Shown one piece after another: positions 25,128 to 35,074 of a stretch of 64,000 nucleotides of DNA. A program made the translations under genes and the position numbers. Source of the DNA: Fistulifera solaris (lineage: Eukaryota > Bacillariophyta > Bacillariophyceae > Naviculales > Stauroneidaceae); contig AP026155.1 of NCBI GenBank assembly GCA_030295235.1, positions 310,001-374,000 of the forward strand, given 5' to 3'. The notes under the pieces were generated by a model. That model was given only the letters and a program-made list of their open reading frames with translations, searched no databases and had not been told where the DNA came from. Each line of letters begins with the position of its first letter. Within the stretch, counting starts at the first letter, position 1.

Positions 25128-25331
25128 CGATGGTGATGTTGTCACCAAGGATCCAACATGACCCCGTAACGTATGGTCGTCCGAGTCGTACAAATGTCCA
25201 TCCGCTGTCAAGACCACGATACTACCATCACCATCACCACCACCTTGCGAGGTGTTGTCACACCAATCCACAATCTCCGCACCCGATGGGATCTGGAAAC
25301 GTCGTTCTCCTTGTAATACAAGATTTTGCAT
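21111..25331 (-). CDS. ELP1: Elongator complex protein 1 (IKI3/IKAP family)
   Basis: ELP1 is the scaffold of the Elongator complex, which modifies wobble uridines of tRNA. About 1,400 residues are encoded. I chose the ATG at 25329-25331 (MQNLVLQGERRF), because the longer frame upstream is low complexity. The N-terminal half is WD40/beta-propeller-like. Diagnostic stretches are KVTPLDRAITPPPMSEA, MPRGNLEAIYPRALVL, MRRHKVDLNLIVDLDPHFFL and DQVRNIDHLNLFIS. The C-terminal TPR-like half includes YLAFMAEYSLLFDRALGLYD, DEAVEFLL-like VSGAVEFLLRAELWFEAQRL and a basic GFKKKKKRKSKGS patch. Homopolymer frame breaks at 22892-22896 and 22129-22132 split it; the family match continues through both. His and Ser/Asp homopolymer tracts reflect trinucleotide repeats. 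Confidence 0.92.
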
Positions 25332-25410
25332 TATTGGAATATAGATTCGTGTCACCAATAAAGCAAGCAAGCAAGCAAACAGAAAGAATGTAGGAATGTA
25401 GAAGCAAAGC

Positions 25411-25467
25411 AAGGAAAGGAATATGCAAGGAAGGGAGGAAGGAAGGAAGGAAGAAAGGAAGGAAGCA
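25411..25467. repeat. GGAA/GGAAG microsatellite in the ELP1 leader
   Basis: Imperfect repeats of AAGG/GGAA fill this stretch, just upstream of the ELP1 start codon on the minus strand (TTCC in the transcript sense). Confidence 0.7.
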
Positions 25468-25811
25468 AGCAATTTTTTTTCGTTTGTTTCCGAAGTTGGA
25501 TTTTTGTTTCTTCGTCGCCGTGATGGATGGACGCGGGTGATGAACGGTGAAGCAAAACGTTGCGTAGCGGTTAAAACGGGTGTGACTATGTTGTTGGAGA
25601 AAATCCAGTACCGGTTGTGACTGAAACAGCGACTCCTCCTGGTCAGGCGAAACTAGCAGGGCTGGAAGAGGAGTGACCCAGAGCATGTCCGAATCAATGA
25701 GCTCATTTTTGATTCGGTTGAATCCTGTAGACAATACCGACTACCAGGTAAGATAAAAAGAGACAAAAAGAAAAAGTCTTTTCGTTCTACCTATTCACTA
25801 GTACTGGCTTG

Positions 25812-25867
25812 GAGCTTTAATCGATCTATAAGTTACATAGAGCTTTAATCGATCTATAAGTTACATA
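25812..25867. repeat. Perfect tandem duplication of a 28-base unit
   Basis: The unit starting GAGCTTTAATCGATC and ending GTTACATA occurs at 25812-25839 and is repeated exactly at 25840-25867. Confidence 0.9.
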
Positions 25868-25999
25868 CTAAGGCTCGCTCCGGGTGGAAAGTGAATTCCA
25901 ACAGCGGTACCGTACCAGGTACATGGTATAGATAGGGCTTTGAGATGGGGTGATGCCGTGATGCCTGACGAACGGTGACGGGACTGAAAGCATTACTCC

Positions 26000-26331
26000 T
26001 AGACCTCTGTCCGTTCTCCGTTTAACAGGGAATTCCCAACTGGGATCCCAGTTCAATTCCCTTCCTCGTTCATTTTCCCAATTCCCTGTTTAACAGGGAA
26101 TGAGTGGGTGGACGTCTGACCGGCAATCAGAGACCTTTATTCCTTTGTTTGCGCGGTAAATCAACAGAAAATCTCTAATCTAAAGCGTTAAGGATTAGGG
26201 ACTGACTACCATATTTCGTAAACGGGACTCATTAATTTGTACAGGGAATGCTCCCAGTTCACTCCTTGTTCGATCAAAATCCCTGTTCACTCCCTCCCTG
26301 TTGGAGTGAACTGGGAACGGACAGAGGTCTA
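26000..26331. mobile_element. Non-autonomous hAT-like MITE, 332 bp
   Basis: The element has perfect 17-base terminal inverted repeats: TAGACCTCTGTCCGTTC at 26000-26016 and its reverse complement at 26315-26331. It is flanked by an exact 8-base direct repeat, ATTACTCC, at 25992-25999 and 26332-26339. An 8-base target duplication with TIRs starting TAG fits the hAT superfamily. Internally there are further inverted pairs, such as TCCCAGTTCACTCC (26252-26265) against 26303-26316, and two near-palindromes around TTTAACAGGGAAT. No transposase is encoded, so it depends on an autonomous relative. The superfamily is inferred from TSD length and TIR ends. Confidence 0.82.
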
Positions 26332-26541
26332 ATTACTCCGTATTATTTGGAGTCAGGAGTCAGGAAACGCTCTACTCCGTATTATTTAACACAAAAACAA
26401 AGTGTTGTTTATTATCGATCATCATTGATTTCTCATAATATATCCACAATCGACTGGCTAGTTTTCAAGTCTATATCTTTACCACGAAGAATATAGCATC
26501 GTTCTTCTCGCTCGCTCGCTCGCAAGACCAAAAATAATAAT

Positions 26542-27189
26542 ATGTTCGCTCATCTCTTGATTATTGTAGTCTTCTTCTTTGGTCGTTGGGCAACTTGGTT
26601 CGGGACTGTTGCTGCTGCTGCTGCTGCTGCTGCCGACGACGACGACGACGACCAAAGACGACTCCTTAATGTTCAGGAATGTCGTTGGAAAGGTTTTGAT
26701 CCGATGCGCCTCGCGTGTTCGACATGTGACTGGTTGCCTCAATCAACAAAGAAGAAGGACTGTCAACAATGTTGTCAATCGTATTTTTCTTCTTCGTTTA
26801 CCGCCGCCACCAATCAACGAAGAACCACTCCGTATCAAGCGGCGGTCCTCGTTCAATCATCCAGTTCATCCACATTATTTTTTCCCAATGCATTGGATCG
26901 CCTTTTGGCAGATAAGGAGGAATGGGAAAAAATACGGAACGAAAAGGGTGGAGATCAACGATTGCAAGTCATCACCACCGGAACTCTACCACAACATCAT
27001 TCCGAACAAACACCAGACTACTTACGTTCCCTCCGTCCAAACGCCGAAATTCTTTTGTTGGACGAAACGTTACCCTCCTCTGGTGTACTTTCGTACGAGA
27101 AACTGCAACAACAAGCCGTGGAAATCATTTCACTTTATGGATTGACGAAGGACGACATCCAGGATCTGCTCCGGACCGTACTACCTTGA
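26542..27189 (+). CDS. SELENOF (15-kDa selenoprotein)-like ER protein lacking the redox Cys/Sec
   Basis: The 215-residue product starts with a signal peptide (FAHLLIIVVFFFGRWATWF) followed by Ala and Asp homopolymers. Next comes the cysteine-rich module of SELENOF: ECRWKGFD, LACSTCDWLPQS and DCQQCCQSY. In known SELENOF this module binds the folding sensor UGGT in the ER. The following thioredoxin-like domain is present (AAVLVQ to LRTVLP, with AEILLLDETLPSSGVLSY matching the family end). Where SELENOF has the Cys-x-Sec redox motif, this protein has a serine run, VQSSSSS. No in-frame TGA and no catalytic Cys is seen, so it is probably not a redox enzyme. Single exon, no frame break. Confidence 0.72.
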   Translation: MFAHLLIIVVFFFGRWATWFGTVAAAAAAAADDDDDDQRRLLNVQECRWKGFDPMRLACSTCDWLPQSTKKKDCQQCCQSYFSSSFTAATNQRRTTPYQAAVLVQSSSSSTLFFPNALDRLLADKEEWEKIRNEKGGDQRLQVITTGTLPQHHSEQTPDYLRSLRPNAEILLLDETLPSSGVLSYEKLQQQAVEIISLYGLTKDDIQDLLRTVLP

Positions 27190-27415
27190 GCGACTTTCTG
27201 GAATACACACCTTACACGGTGGTAGGCAATTGAGTGAGAGCGCGCTAGTCTTTATGTTGGAAGAGAGGCAATCGCCATGAACATCTGCCGAAACACATAT
27301 TAAATTAAGAATGACTAATACGGATATAATTAAGGCACACACGCTATCTTCATGGATAATATTTCGGGTCCTATCCTCGAAGAACAGCAAAAAAAAAATA
27401 GAAAGGTTCCATTCA

Positions 27416-28422
27416 TCACCATTGTACTTTGGGTATAGAACCGCCCAAAATCCCGCTTTGTGGAAGCTCAACACCGGGAACTTCCGTCTCGAAGGGTTCC
27501 ACGCTAGCGGTGAGAGGAAATTCCATCGGAGCAGTATTGACAACTCGTACGACATTCCCCGTCCCTGGCGTTTCCATGACCGCGAAAAAGGACGTTCAAC
27601 ACCATCTTCCGTATACAATTCCATGACTTGCTTGATGGTATTCGGACCCTGCAATAATTCGATGCGGGCATTCATTGGTCGGCCATCGGTTTTTATCAAT
27701 ACCATGACACTTTTCGTCGGTGCCTCGAACGACCACGTCCGTAACGAACCTCCCTGGATCACGGTCGGTGCTGGGAGTTGCATCGCTGGTAACGGTCCGC
27801 CGGCGGTGCTGGGGACGATGCAGGCTTTGAGGGGGAATTCCAATGTGGCCGCATTCACAACGCGAACGACGTTCGACCCGATTCCCGTCGTAGCGATCAG
27901 TGCCGAAAAGGGACGCACATCTCCGTCCTCCGTATAGACACTGATTCGTTGCGGCGTATTCCTCGGGCCCTGCCATAAATCCACGTTGGCGAGCAACGGC
28001 CGACCGTCTGTTTTCATTACCAAATGAACCTTATCAATGTCACGATCGGGGAATGCCCACGTTTTCAGTGATCGTCCCTGAACCGTCACGGGTGATGCCA
28101 CATTCCAAATTTGTTTGGTGGGTTCGACGACATCTAATAATTCTGGTGGTGGCGGAGAAGGTCGGTCGACCAAACCCACATCCGCCGGTTGTTGAGGAAA
28201 TTGCGGATTGCCCGCGGCGTCGCCTCGGACGGTTGTACTACTCTCTTCTGGGCTGGGTGACGAGGAGAGCGGTTGTATGGCGTTCGGTCGTCTTTCGATG
28301 CCTTGTAATAATAATAATAATGATGATGATGATGTTGGACTATCATTCGTCCTAGTGAGAAAGGCCTCAACGCTCGGCAGGCCGATAGCGAGCATCATCG
28401 GGATTGTGCTGAATGTTTTCAT
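27416..28422 (-). CDS. Plastid-targeted protein of unknown function with two internal repeats
   Basis: I do not recognise a named domain. The N-terminus has a signal peptide and the plastid motif VEAFLTRT. After a Pro-rich linker come two repeats of about 105 residues. Repeat 1 includes [50 protein letters not shown] and [15 protein letters not shown]. Repeat 2 has [34 protein letters not shown] and [14 protein letters not shown] break in the A5 run at 27585-27589 (plus strand) cuts repeat 2. In the other frame it continues [15 protein letters not shown] and ends GGSIPKVQW. The repeated beta-rich segments suggest a ligand- or complex-binding protein (inference). It is convergent with the SELENOF-like gene. 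Confidence 0.75.
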
Positions 28423-29948
28423 TGGTTGTTGTTTCGCGCCCCCTTTGCTGAGTTGCAGATTGCAGTTGGCAATTTAGACTGTCTCAAGTATTTGAATTCG
28501 TATTGAAAGAAGAAGAAGAAAGAGAAGAAGAAAAAGAAGAAAAAGACAAGACACACAGCAAAAGTGATGCTTGCAATCAACAGAATGTTGCGTACCAGGT
28601 AACCTTAAAATGGAAAGCAAGAACATTCGGGACGCAAGAAAGTGCGTCACAGACCGGTGCAACCGGCTTTGTACGAGAAGAGAGGATGCGTTGAGTTTGT
28701 GTGGGCGAGAGTGTGTCCTTTGCTGAGTCGCATAGGCTTTGGATTACTTAGGTAGTAGAACCGTGTTGTCTTAGTAGAGACAACTGCTCACTGTTCACTG
28801 TTCATTTGCCTACAGCGATACTGAAGAACACGTTCTGATACACCCGGATGATTAAATCCTGTCACGAATCCTATTACAAGGAAAATCGAAATATATCATC
28901 ATCGATCATGTCGAACAATTGTTTGCCACGATGTTTTCACATTGTTGTTACTCCGAATCGACGCTTCTTTCAGTTCACCCATTTTTCAATCCATTGTGCA
29001 TGAATTCACACAGCGCACTCCAAACATCGGACAGCTCGCGTGTAATGGATTGTCAATGATCAATGACGAAGTAAGAAACTGAGCATGCTCATCAACGCGA
29101 TTGCCAATGCTGTGATCCTTTAGAAGAAATAACAAGCAAACATCGGTTTGCCAGGGATACCTCCTCTCTTTCGGCTTCATTACCGACCATAGCAGTGCTC
29201 CTTCTCACTTTTATCGGATTGAATCATCCGTGAAACTACTCCCTTGATGTATTCGTAAAGGTTTCATGGTCTTATAGACAGAAGAATTGAATCAACCAAT
29301 AAATAGATGCAATGATCGACACGCATCCAAGCAAGTCGTTCAACATTTTTTTGAGAGAAGAAAAATCATTGTCAAAATGCCATTATCAATGAGAATAAAT
29401 AGAGAATAGACTCAGACTAGGTCTGACTCTGACTAGATCTAGATGGGACGCGTTGCAATTGACTCGCTGCGACTAGCAAGTATAACTTAGTCCGTGTCTT
29501 TTACAAACAATAAAAAAGAAACATGACGAAATTCCCTGGCTCATTCGTGATTCGTGATCGACGGGGTTATGGACCGCATTCGGGTTCCGAACAAGTTTGT
29601 TTTCCGTTTGAAGGGCATAAGTAAAAGGGGGTGGGCTTATTTACTGGACCACGATCAACTATCCATTCAACAACGAGTTCAAGATTGATTCGACCCTTTG
29701 TCCTACTGTTTTTTGGATGCAAACGGACAACGAGAAGCACCGGTTCTCTTTGAAAGTTTACGGGGAGGTCATTCGACCGTCACTTGTTAACAAAAACAAA
29801 AGCCCAACACAACCCTTCATTTTTTGGACTGACTCTTTCCCCCCGAGGCAACAATGATCAACGTTCATCATTCATCATAAAAAATAAACAAAATAGAATC
29901 AGCACATCGTTCCATTTCTTTCATAATCTTCTCGATTCATAATCCATC
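28423..29948. other. Gene-free stretch upstream of the expansin-like gene
   Basis: These 1.5 kb show no supported coding region or RNA. There is a GAA-rich purine tract at about 28505-28548 immediately upstream of the two-repeat plastid gene. The rest is AT-rich and featureless to my reading. Confidence 0.5.
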
Positions 29949-30884
29949 ATGACGAAAACAAATCAAATCTTCAACGCGATATTGGCTTTTTTTGCTGTTC
30001 GGCTTGCCTCAATGTCATGCTGAGCGATGGCTCCAAGGAGTCTGTGGACTGATGACCAGCACTCGTGACGACGATACCAGTAATTCCGACAACGATACGA
30101 GCAATGGCGTTCCTGGACAAGATGAAATCAGTATCCCTGCTGGAACTAGTAAGTTCATCGGTCGCATGTCATTTCCATAGTTGGATGCGCACTTTGGACG
30201 CTAAACGCTAACAATGATTCTTCTCCATCTTTTTCAGCCAAAGGACTCTTGACAAGATGGCAAACGCCCGGATACGCCATACCACCAGGTTCTTGTCAAC
30301 TGACACAGGACCCTTCCATTGCCAAGGGCAGTAGCTGGTTGGAGCCGTACGCATTCAATGGCACACGCGTCTGTGCTGTTCCGATCGAAATGTTCCAAGA
30401 CGGTCTCGATTGTGGTAGCTGTTACGAGTTAACGTACACTGGAGAAAAGGCCACCAATGCCGGCCGGGCCGGAAAGGCCACCATCCAAGTGATTAATCAT
30501 GGCGACATTATGGGCTTTGATTGTCAGCCGGAGGTCTTTGAAGAAATTACTGGAAACGCCGTTGGTGGTATCTTTCCAGTTTACTTTAAACGAGTCGATT
30601 GCATTTATACACCACCCACCGTGGTAGTACTGACCGGCGACAACGCGTATTACACCAAAGTTTTGGTAGCCGGAGGGCACGAAGGTGTCCGAGCGGTCTC
30701 CATGACTTTGGGAGGAAAGCGATACAATTTGAGCCGTGTCAATGGCGCCACCTGGGCCACCAAGCTGGACGGACAATCGGGGGCAACTTCTTTTTCTCTT
30801 ACTTATCGAGACGGCACAGTCGAAGAAGTATCTGGTTGTTTTGGTGGAAAATGGCCCGTTGCTACAAGCTCTCAATGCTCCTGA
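29949..30884 (+). CDS. Secreted expansin-like protein
   Basis: Expansins loosen polysaccharide walls without hydrolysis; EG45-type relatives share the double-psi beta-barrel. Exon 1 (29949-30148) encodes a signal peptide (MTKTNQIFNAILAF then LLFGLPQCHA) and an Asp/Ser/Asn-rich linker. Its frame needs T7 at 29987-29993 read as six. Exon 2 (30238-30884) begins TKGLLTRWQTPGYAIPPGSC. The barrel shows CAVPIEMFQ, DCGSCYELTYTGE, ATIQVINHGDIMGFDCQPEV and VYFKRVDC. A second domain follows, VLVAGGHEGVRAVSMT to CFGGKWPVATSSQC, resembling expansin domain 2. The typical HFD motif is not seen, but IMGFD occupies a comparable place. Substrate is unknown: diatoms lack a classic cellulose wall but secrete polysaccharides. 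Confidence 0.78.
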
Positions 30885-31436
30885 ACATATCCACCGCACT
30901 GAATTTCATAAAGGAAGGGCCCTTGAATGCCTTCCTATCGCACCATAGTTTATAAAGAACGAAAGACCTCACTATAGGACAACGTTATCTCATATTGAGC
31001 AATTGGTGTTTCTATTTCGAAAGCCCTTTACAACGGTTTATCGTAGTTGTAGTTGCACAAAAGAACAAATCTCGATTGCTATCAATAATGATGTAGCTGC
31101 CAAATCCATTAACAGTGACTTTGGTGCCGACCCTGGCGTCATTCAAGGAGAGAACTTAATAATCGATGACCAAGCTCGTAGGCTACACTAGGTAGGTCTT
31201 ATTCGGGAATCGGAAAACAAGAATGAAAGGTCAGTACCAGGTGGTATTCTACTATACTATTATAAGTAGCCAAATCCGTCGCTTTGTCCTCGTTTTCCTT
31301 ATATCTTTCATCATTCTAGTATGTCGTATCACTACTCAGTGCTTGGTTGAAGGGGTATCCTTAGCGAGAAAACACGCGATAGATACCGCGATAAAGTAAC
31401 GCGCACTTTTTTCACGACAAATTGAATCGATAGACC
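30885..31436. promoter_or_regulatory. Spacer upstream of the FCP gene
   Basis: This 552-base stretch holds no supported gene. It should include the FCP promoter. I recognise no specific element. Confidence 0.45.
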
Positions 31437-32095
31437 ATGAAGACCATTGCCGCCCTAGCTGCTCTTTCCGGCGTTGCCGCCTTCGCTCCTGCTCAGCAAG
31501 CCACCAAGTCGTCTGCCCTCTCTGCTTCTTTCGAAAACGAGCTTGGTGTTCAGCCTCCCTTGACTTTTGGGATCCCTTGGGTTTCTTGGATGAAGCTGAT
31601 CAAGAAAAGTTCAACAAACTCCGATACGCCGAGATCAAGCATGGTCGCATTGCTATGAATGCTATCGGTAAGTAACCCGAAGAAGAAAGTATAAGATCAT
31701 GTTTTCCGATGGATCCTCACTCATTGGTTTTTTTCGAAAGTCGGCCACATGGTCACCACTGCCGGATACCGCTTCCCTGGCTGCGAAGAGTACCCGTCGG
31801 GACTGAAAGCACTAACGGCTATCCCACCGGCCGGCTTGGCGGTAACAGTCGCCATTGTGGGTGCCTTGGAGGTCGGTATCATGACAGATCGAGCTGGAAA
31901 GGCGGAATTCCCCGGTGATCTTCGTAACGGTATGTTCAAGTGGAATGCCTCGGAGGAAGAAAAGCTAGAAAAGCGTGCTATCGAATTGAATAACGGACGT
32001 GCTGCCCAGATGGGTATCTTGGGGCTCATGGTTCACGAAACATTGACCGGTGAGCCGTACGTTCTGAACGCCTTTTGGGATACCCGACTGTCTAA
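31437..32095 (+). CDS. Fucoxanthin chlorophyll a/c-binding protein (Lhcf type)
   Basis: This is a diatom light-harvesting antenna protein of the thylakoid membrane, about 196 residues. The leader MKTIAALAALSGVAAFAP carries the plastid motif AAFAP. Exon 1 (31437-31667) contains FENELGVQPPL, then in the next frame DFWDPLGFLDEADQEKF and LRYAEIKHGRIAM, the first chlorophyll-binding helix. Exon 2 (31741-32095) contains EFPGDLRNGMFKW and KRAIELNNGRAAQMGILG, the third helix, and ends GEPYVLNA then LGYPTV. Two frame breaks occur: one missing G at 31562 and one missing base near 32071-32076. Without the second correction the frame overruns to 32132 with an atypical tail. Length and motif order fit Lhcf proteins. 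Confidence 0.93.
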
Positions 32096-32551
32096 GAAGA
32101 GGCCAATCATCTCTGTAAGAAGTGGCATTTGAATAGCTCCACAGGATTCTGGTCTTTTTCGTTTCTTTTTCAAGCTTATATTAGACACGGATATGGCTTA
32201 TAACTTTGTAGCTAGTCGTCAACTGATAGTCCTGAGCGTTATCTACTCGAAATTCTACTTGATGATTAAGCGCAAAGTCACGTGTTCATTGTTCACTTGC
32301 TTCATTTTACACCAATAACTCAAAGTATTTTAGGATACTATGAAGACTAGCGAGACTTTAGCATTCGACAAGTAAGGCATGCGAAACCTACACATGACAA
32401 TACTAAGGTTAGAACGACCAGTGCTCAAGCCGCAGCAATCAGAAGAAGTTAGAAGATGACGCGTAGGCCCTTTAGCTGCAATGTTTTGCAATCAATCAGA
32501 GTCGTGTCAGGAAATACACAAAATCCGAGCTTAAGGAGGGAGCAAAAACGA
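32096..32551. other. Spacer between FCP and the DnaJ gene (convergent)
   Basis: The 456 bases hold no supported gene; they contain both 3' ends. Confidence 0.45.
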
Positions 32552-34695
32552 TTAGTCGAGGTCATTCATGTCTTCTTTCGATTCTACACCCCCAAGCTTC
32601 GCTTTGTTCTCATCGGAGGTCGTTTCATCCGTACTCGCCTGGCTATCGAGTGACTCAGGATGCTGAGTAATATCGGCTCGTTTGTCGTCCGTTGTGCTCT
32701 CCGAAGGCGGCGGGGGAGGTACAAAAATAATCGGATTTTCGTTTTCTTTCTTTCCACTGGTGTCGGCATTTCCACTTTCATCATTGTTTGGCACTGACCC
32801 ACTTACGTGAGCACCTTCCAACCCCGCGCTATAAATCAGGCATGAGCAGCAGAGCAAAAGCAGACCAACAATCAGGAAGATAGGAAACAATATCCAAAAT
32901 GAATTGTAACTAATATCGCCATCTGTTTCGTAGTCCTCGTCTAATTTGCCAACTACCAAACAAACCATAACGAGCTGAAACGATACAAGGCAACATGTAG
33001 AATGCGCTTTGGCTTGCTTTTCCAGTTCACTTTCCTCTGCTCTCGCATACGCCGATTGCCATGCGCGATACGTTTCCTCGTCGATCTTCGGGCCACCAGC
33101 TTTGCTCTCCTCGGCTTTTGTCTCGCTTCGCAGGTTGAAATCTTCAATGTCACCGGATGCATCAGCAAATGTCGTGGATGGTTCTTCTACTTCGTCGACA
33201 AAGCCCTTTGGAAGATCTTCGGTCTTCTCTGCGCCTTCTTCCGTTTTTGTCAAACTATCGATCCCATTTGTTACATGGTCGTCGTTTGACAAGGGATCTT
33301 GATGCGAGGGCATAGTTCCGTCATTCAAAGCACTGGAAGCGGCTTTTTCGTCATCATCGTCAACTGTGGTTTTATCCTCGTTAACCTTCTCCTCTTCTGG
33401 ACTCTCTTGCTTCAAACCTTCATCATTATTATCACCGACCAGAATGACCCCCGGATCCGGACTAAAGCTAAAACAGCAAGTGCAAAACGACTGCACCAAC
33501 TTGCTACCCAAATAGATCAAAATGGGCAAAAGACCACCCACCAGGACGTATCGATATTTCCATCCAACTGACTCGCCACTAGCGCAATGAAGGGCAAATC
33601 GACCAAACAATGCTTGGCAATCTGCTCCGTGTGGTATTGAATGATGTTTTCATTTCTTTGGTACTCGGGTGACATGTGAATCTTCAATTCTTCCATTTCG
33701 GCATTCGTCAAGGATTTTTCGCTGGTTGTGTTAATCAAATGAATGGCCGCCGCCACTTCGGCGTGATCTACTGTAACAACAATGTATTCTTGCGCCAATT
33801 CCATCAAATCTTCTTCCGTGGCGTCCGTACCTGCCACTTCCTGCAAGTGTTCCGGTGATATCATCTTCGCATTGTTTTGGCGAATTTCACGAATATCAAA
33901 GACGGCCGTCACAATGTGGGTGATTTGCCACAAATAAAATGGTATCGCCACCTTGTGCCAATTCGTCGTCGATGAATCCTCATCATCATCCCAAGCCAAA
34001 GCCAGTAAGATGCATCCAATGATCCAACACGTTTGTCCGACAATGGCCGCTAGGACTCGGTTGTTGTTGTTGTTGTTGGTTTCGAAACACCAAAGCAACA
34101 CCATCATGAACCACCACACGGCATTCAACAACCACCACGGAATCAACAGGACCATCCACGAAACATCGAGAATAGGATCATCATCATCATCATCTGCATG
34201 AGTAGTATTATTTTCGTGGCGAACGATGGCATTGACTTTGGCCGCTACGAGGATGGGTTGTAACAACAGCAGGAATCCTGCCAACACCGCGACGATGACG
34301 ACTAATTTGGTGCGATTCCAACACGACGCTCGTGACAAGTTTTCGTACAAGGCGGCGGGATTTTGTGACGCACCGGATTGGAAGAATCGATACCGTGCCA
34401 CGGAACACTGGACGGCATGATACAATTGTCGATGATGTGTTTCGTGAAGAGCCGCGTACGCTTCTTGCACCAACTCATATTCCGCCGCCGCCGCAGCGGC
34501 ATTTTCTGTTTCACGACGTTGTGCGACTTTGTCGGGATGCAATGCGAGCGATTTTTGTCGATAGGCTTTTTTAATATCCTCGAACGAAGCTTGACGCGGT
34601 AGATCCAAGAGTTCGTAGAATTCACGGTCTTCCGCATCGGCCGGAGGGAGGACGGCGGGTGCGACCAGCACAAAGAGACGCGTTCCCAAGGACAT
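32552..34695 (-). CDS. DnaJ-domain multi-pass membrane protein with long acidic tail
   Basis: The protein has about 714 residues from the ATG at 34693-34695. Upstream in-frame ATGs at 34839 and 34890 are also possible. The J-domain is at the N-terminus: REFYELLDLPRQASFEDIKK, AYRQKSLALHPDK with the HPD motif that stimulates Hsp70 ATPase. Several membrane segments follow, including VVIVAVLAGFLLLLQPILVA, WMVLLIPWWLLNAVWWFMMV and TCWIIGCILLALAW. After a break at TTT 33557-33559 the frame continues YRYVLVGGLLPILIYLG, then a long acidic region. Another hydrophobic pair follows (LVSFQLVMVCLVVG, FWILFPIFLIVGLLLLCC) and a Pro/Glu tail. An ER or plastid membrane co-chaperone is inferred. No close named relative recognised. 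Confidence 0.78.
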
Positions 34696-35074
34696 TTTAT
34701 TTTGTCGTGTCAATGATGAAGAGAAAGGTTGCGCAATGGGAGAAGGAGAATGGTTCTCTGTTGTTGCAAAAAGCTTACTACTTGTACCAGTAGCGCAATA
34801 ATTGTGCAATGCCAAAAATGCAAAACGGCGGCGCCCCATTAAAGTGACTCGTGGATGCGGGATGCGGCGGCTCGGAAACTCGGAAGCCAAAAAATGACAC
34901 GTCCGTCGTCCGTCCGCTGGGATGTAGACTTTGCTATTCAGAGTATATATTATTATACGAAGTATAATGACAGAGACTAGCTAGGTGCTAGCCAGGTGCT
35001 AGGTCTAATCCAGATAAAAATGTGTCTATAAATTCATTCAAATAATATTATTCTTTTACTCTCCAAAACACAGC
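34696..35074. other. Spacer between DnaJ gene and DUF6824 gene 1
   Basis: The 379 bases include short repeats of CTAGGTGCTAGCCAGGTGCTA near 34980-35003 and no supported gene apart from possible upstream starts of the DnaJ frame. Confidence 0.45.

Larger units (their letters stand above)
25332..26541. other. Repeat-rich spacer with a MITE
   Basis: This 1.2-kb spacer lies upstream of ELP1 and of the SELENOF-like gene. It holds a GGAA microsatellite, a tandem 28-base repeat and a hAT-like MITE (listed separately). A 158-residue minus-strand frame at 25258-25734 overlaps the ELP1 start and is not supported as a gene. Confidence 0.6.

Noticed and set aside
25258-25734. 158-codon minus-strand frame overlapping the ELP1 start
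   Set aside because: It runs through the low-complexity GGAA tract and the ELP1 coding start in another frame; no domain is recognisable.
26000-26331. CRISPR-like or origin-like reading of the repeated CCCTGTT/AACAGGG words
   Set aside because: The words are inverted pairs inside one TIR-bounded element with a target duplication; a MITE explains all of them.
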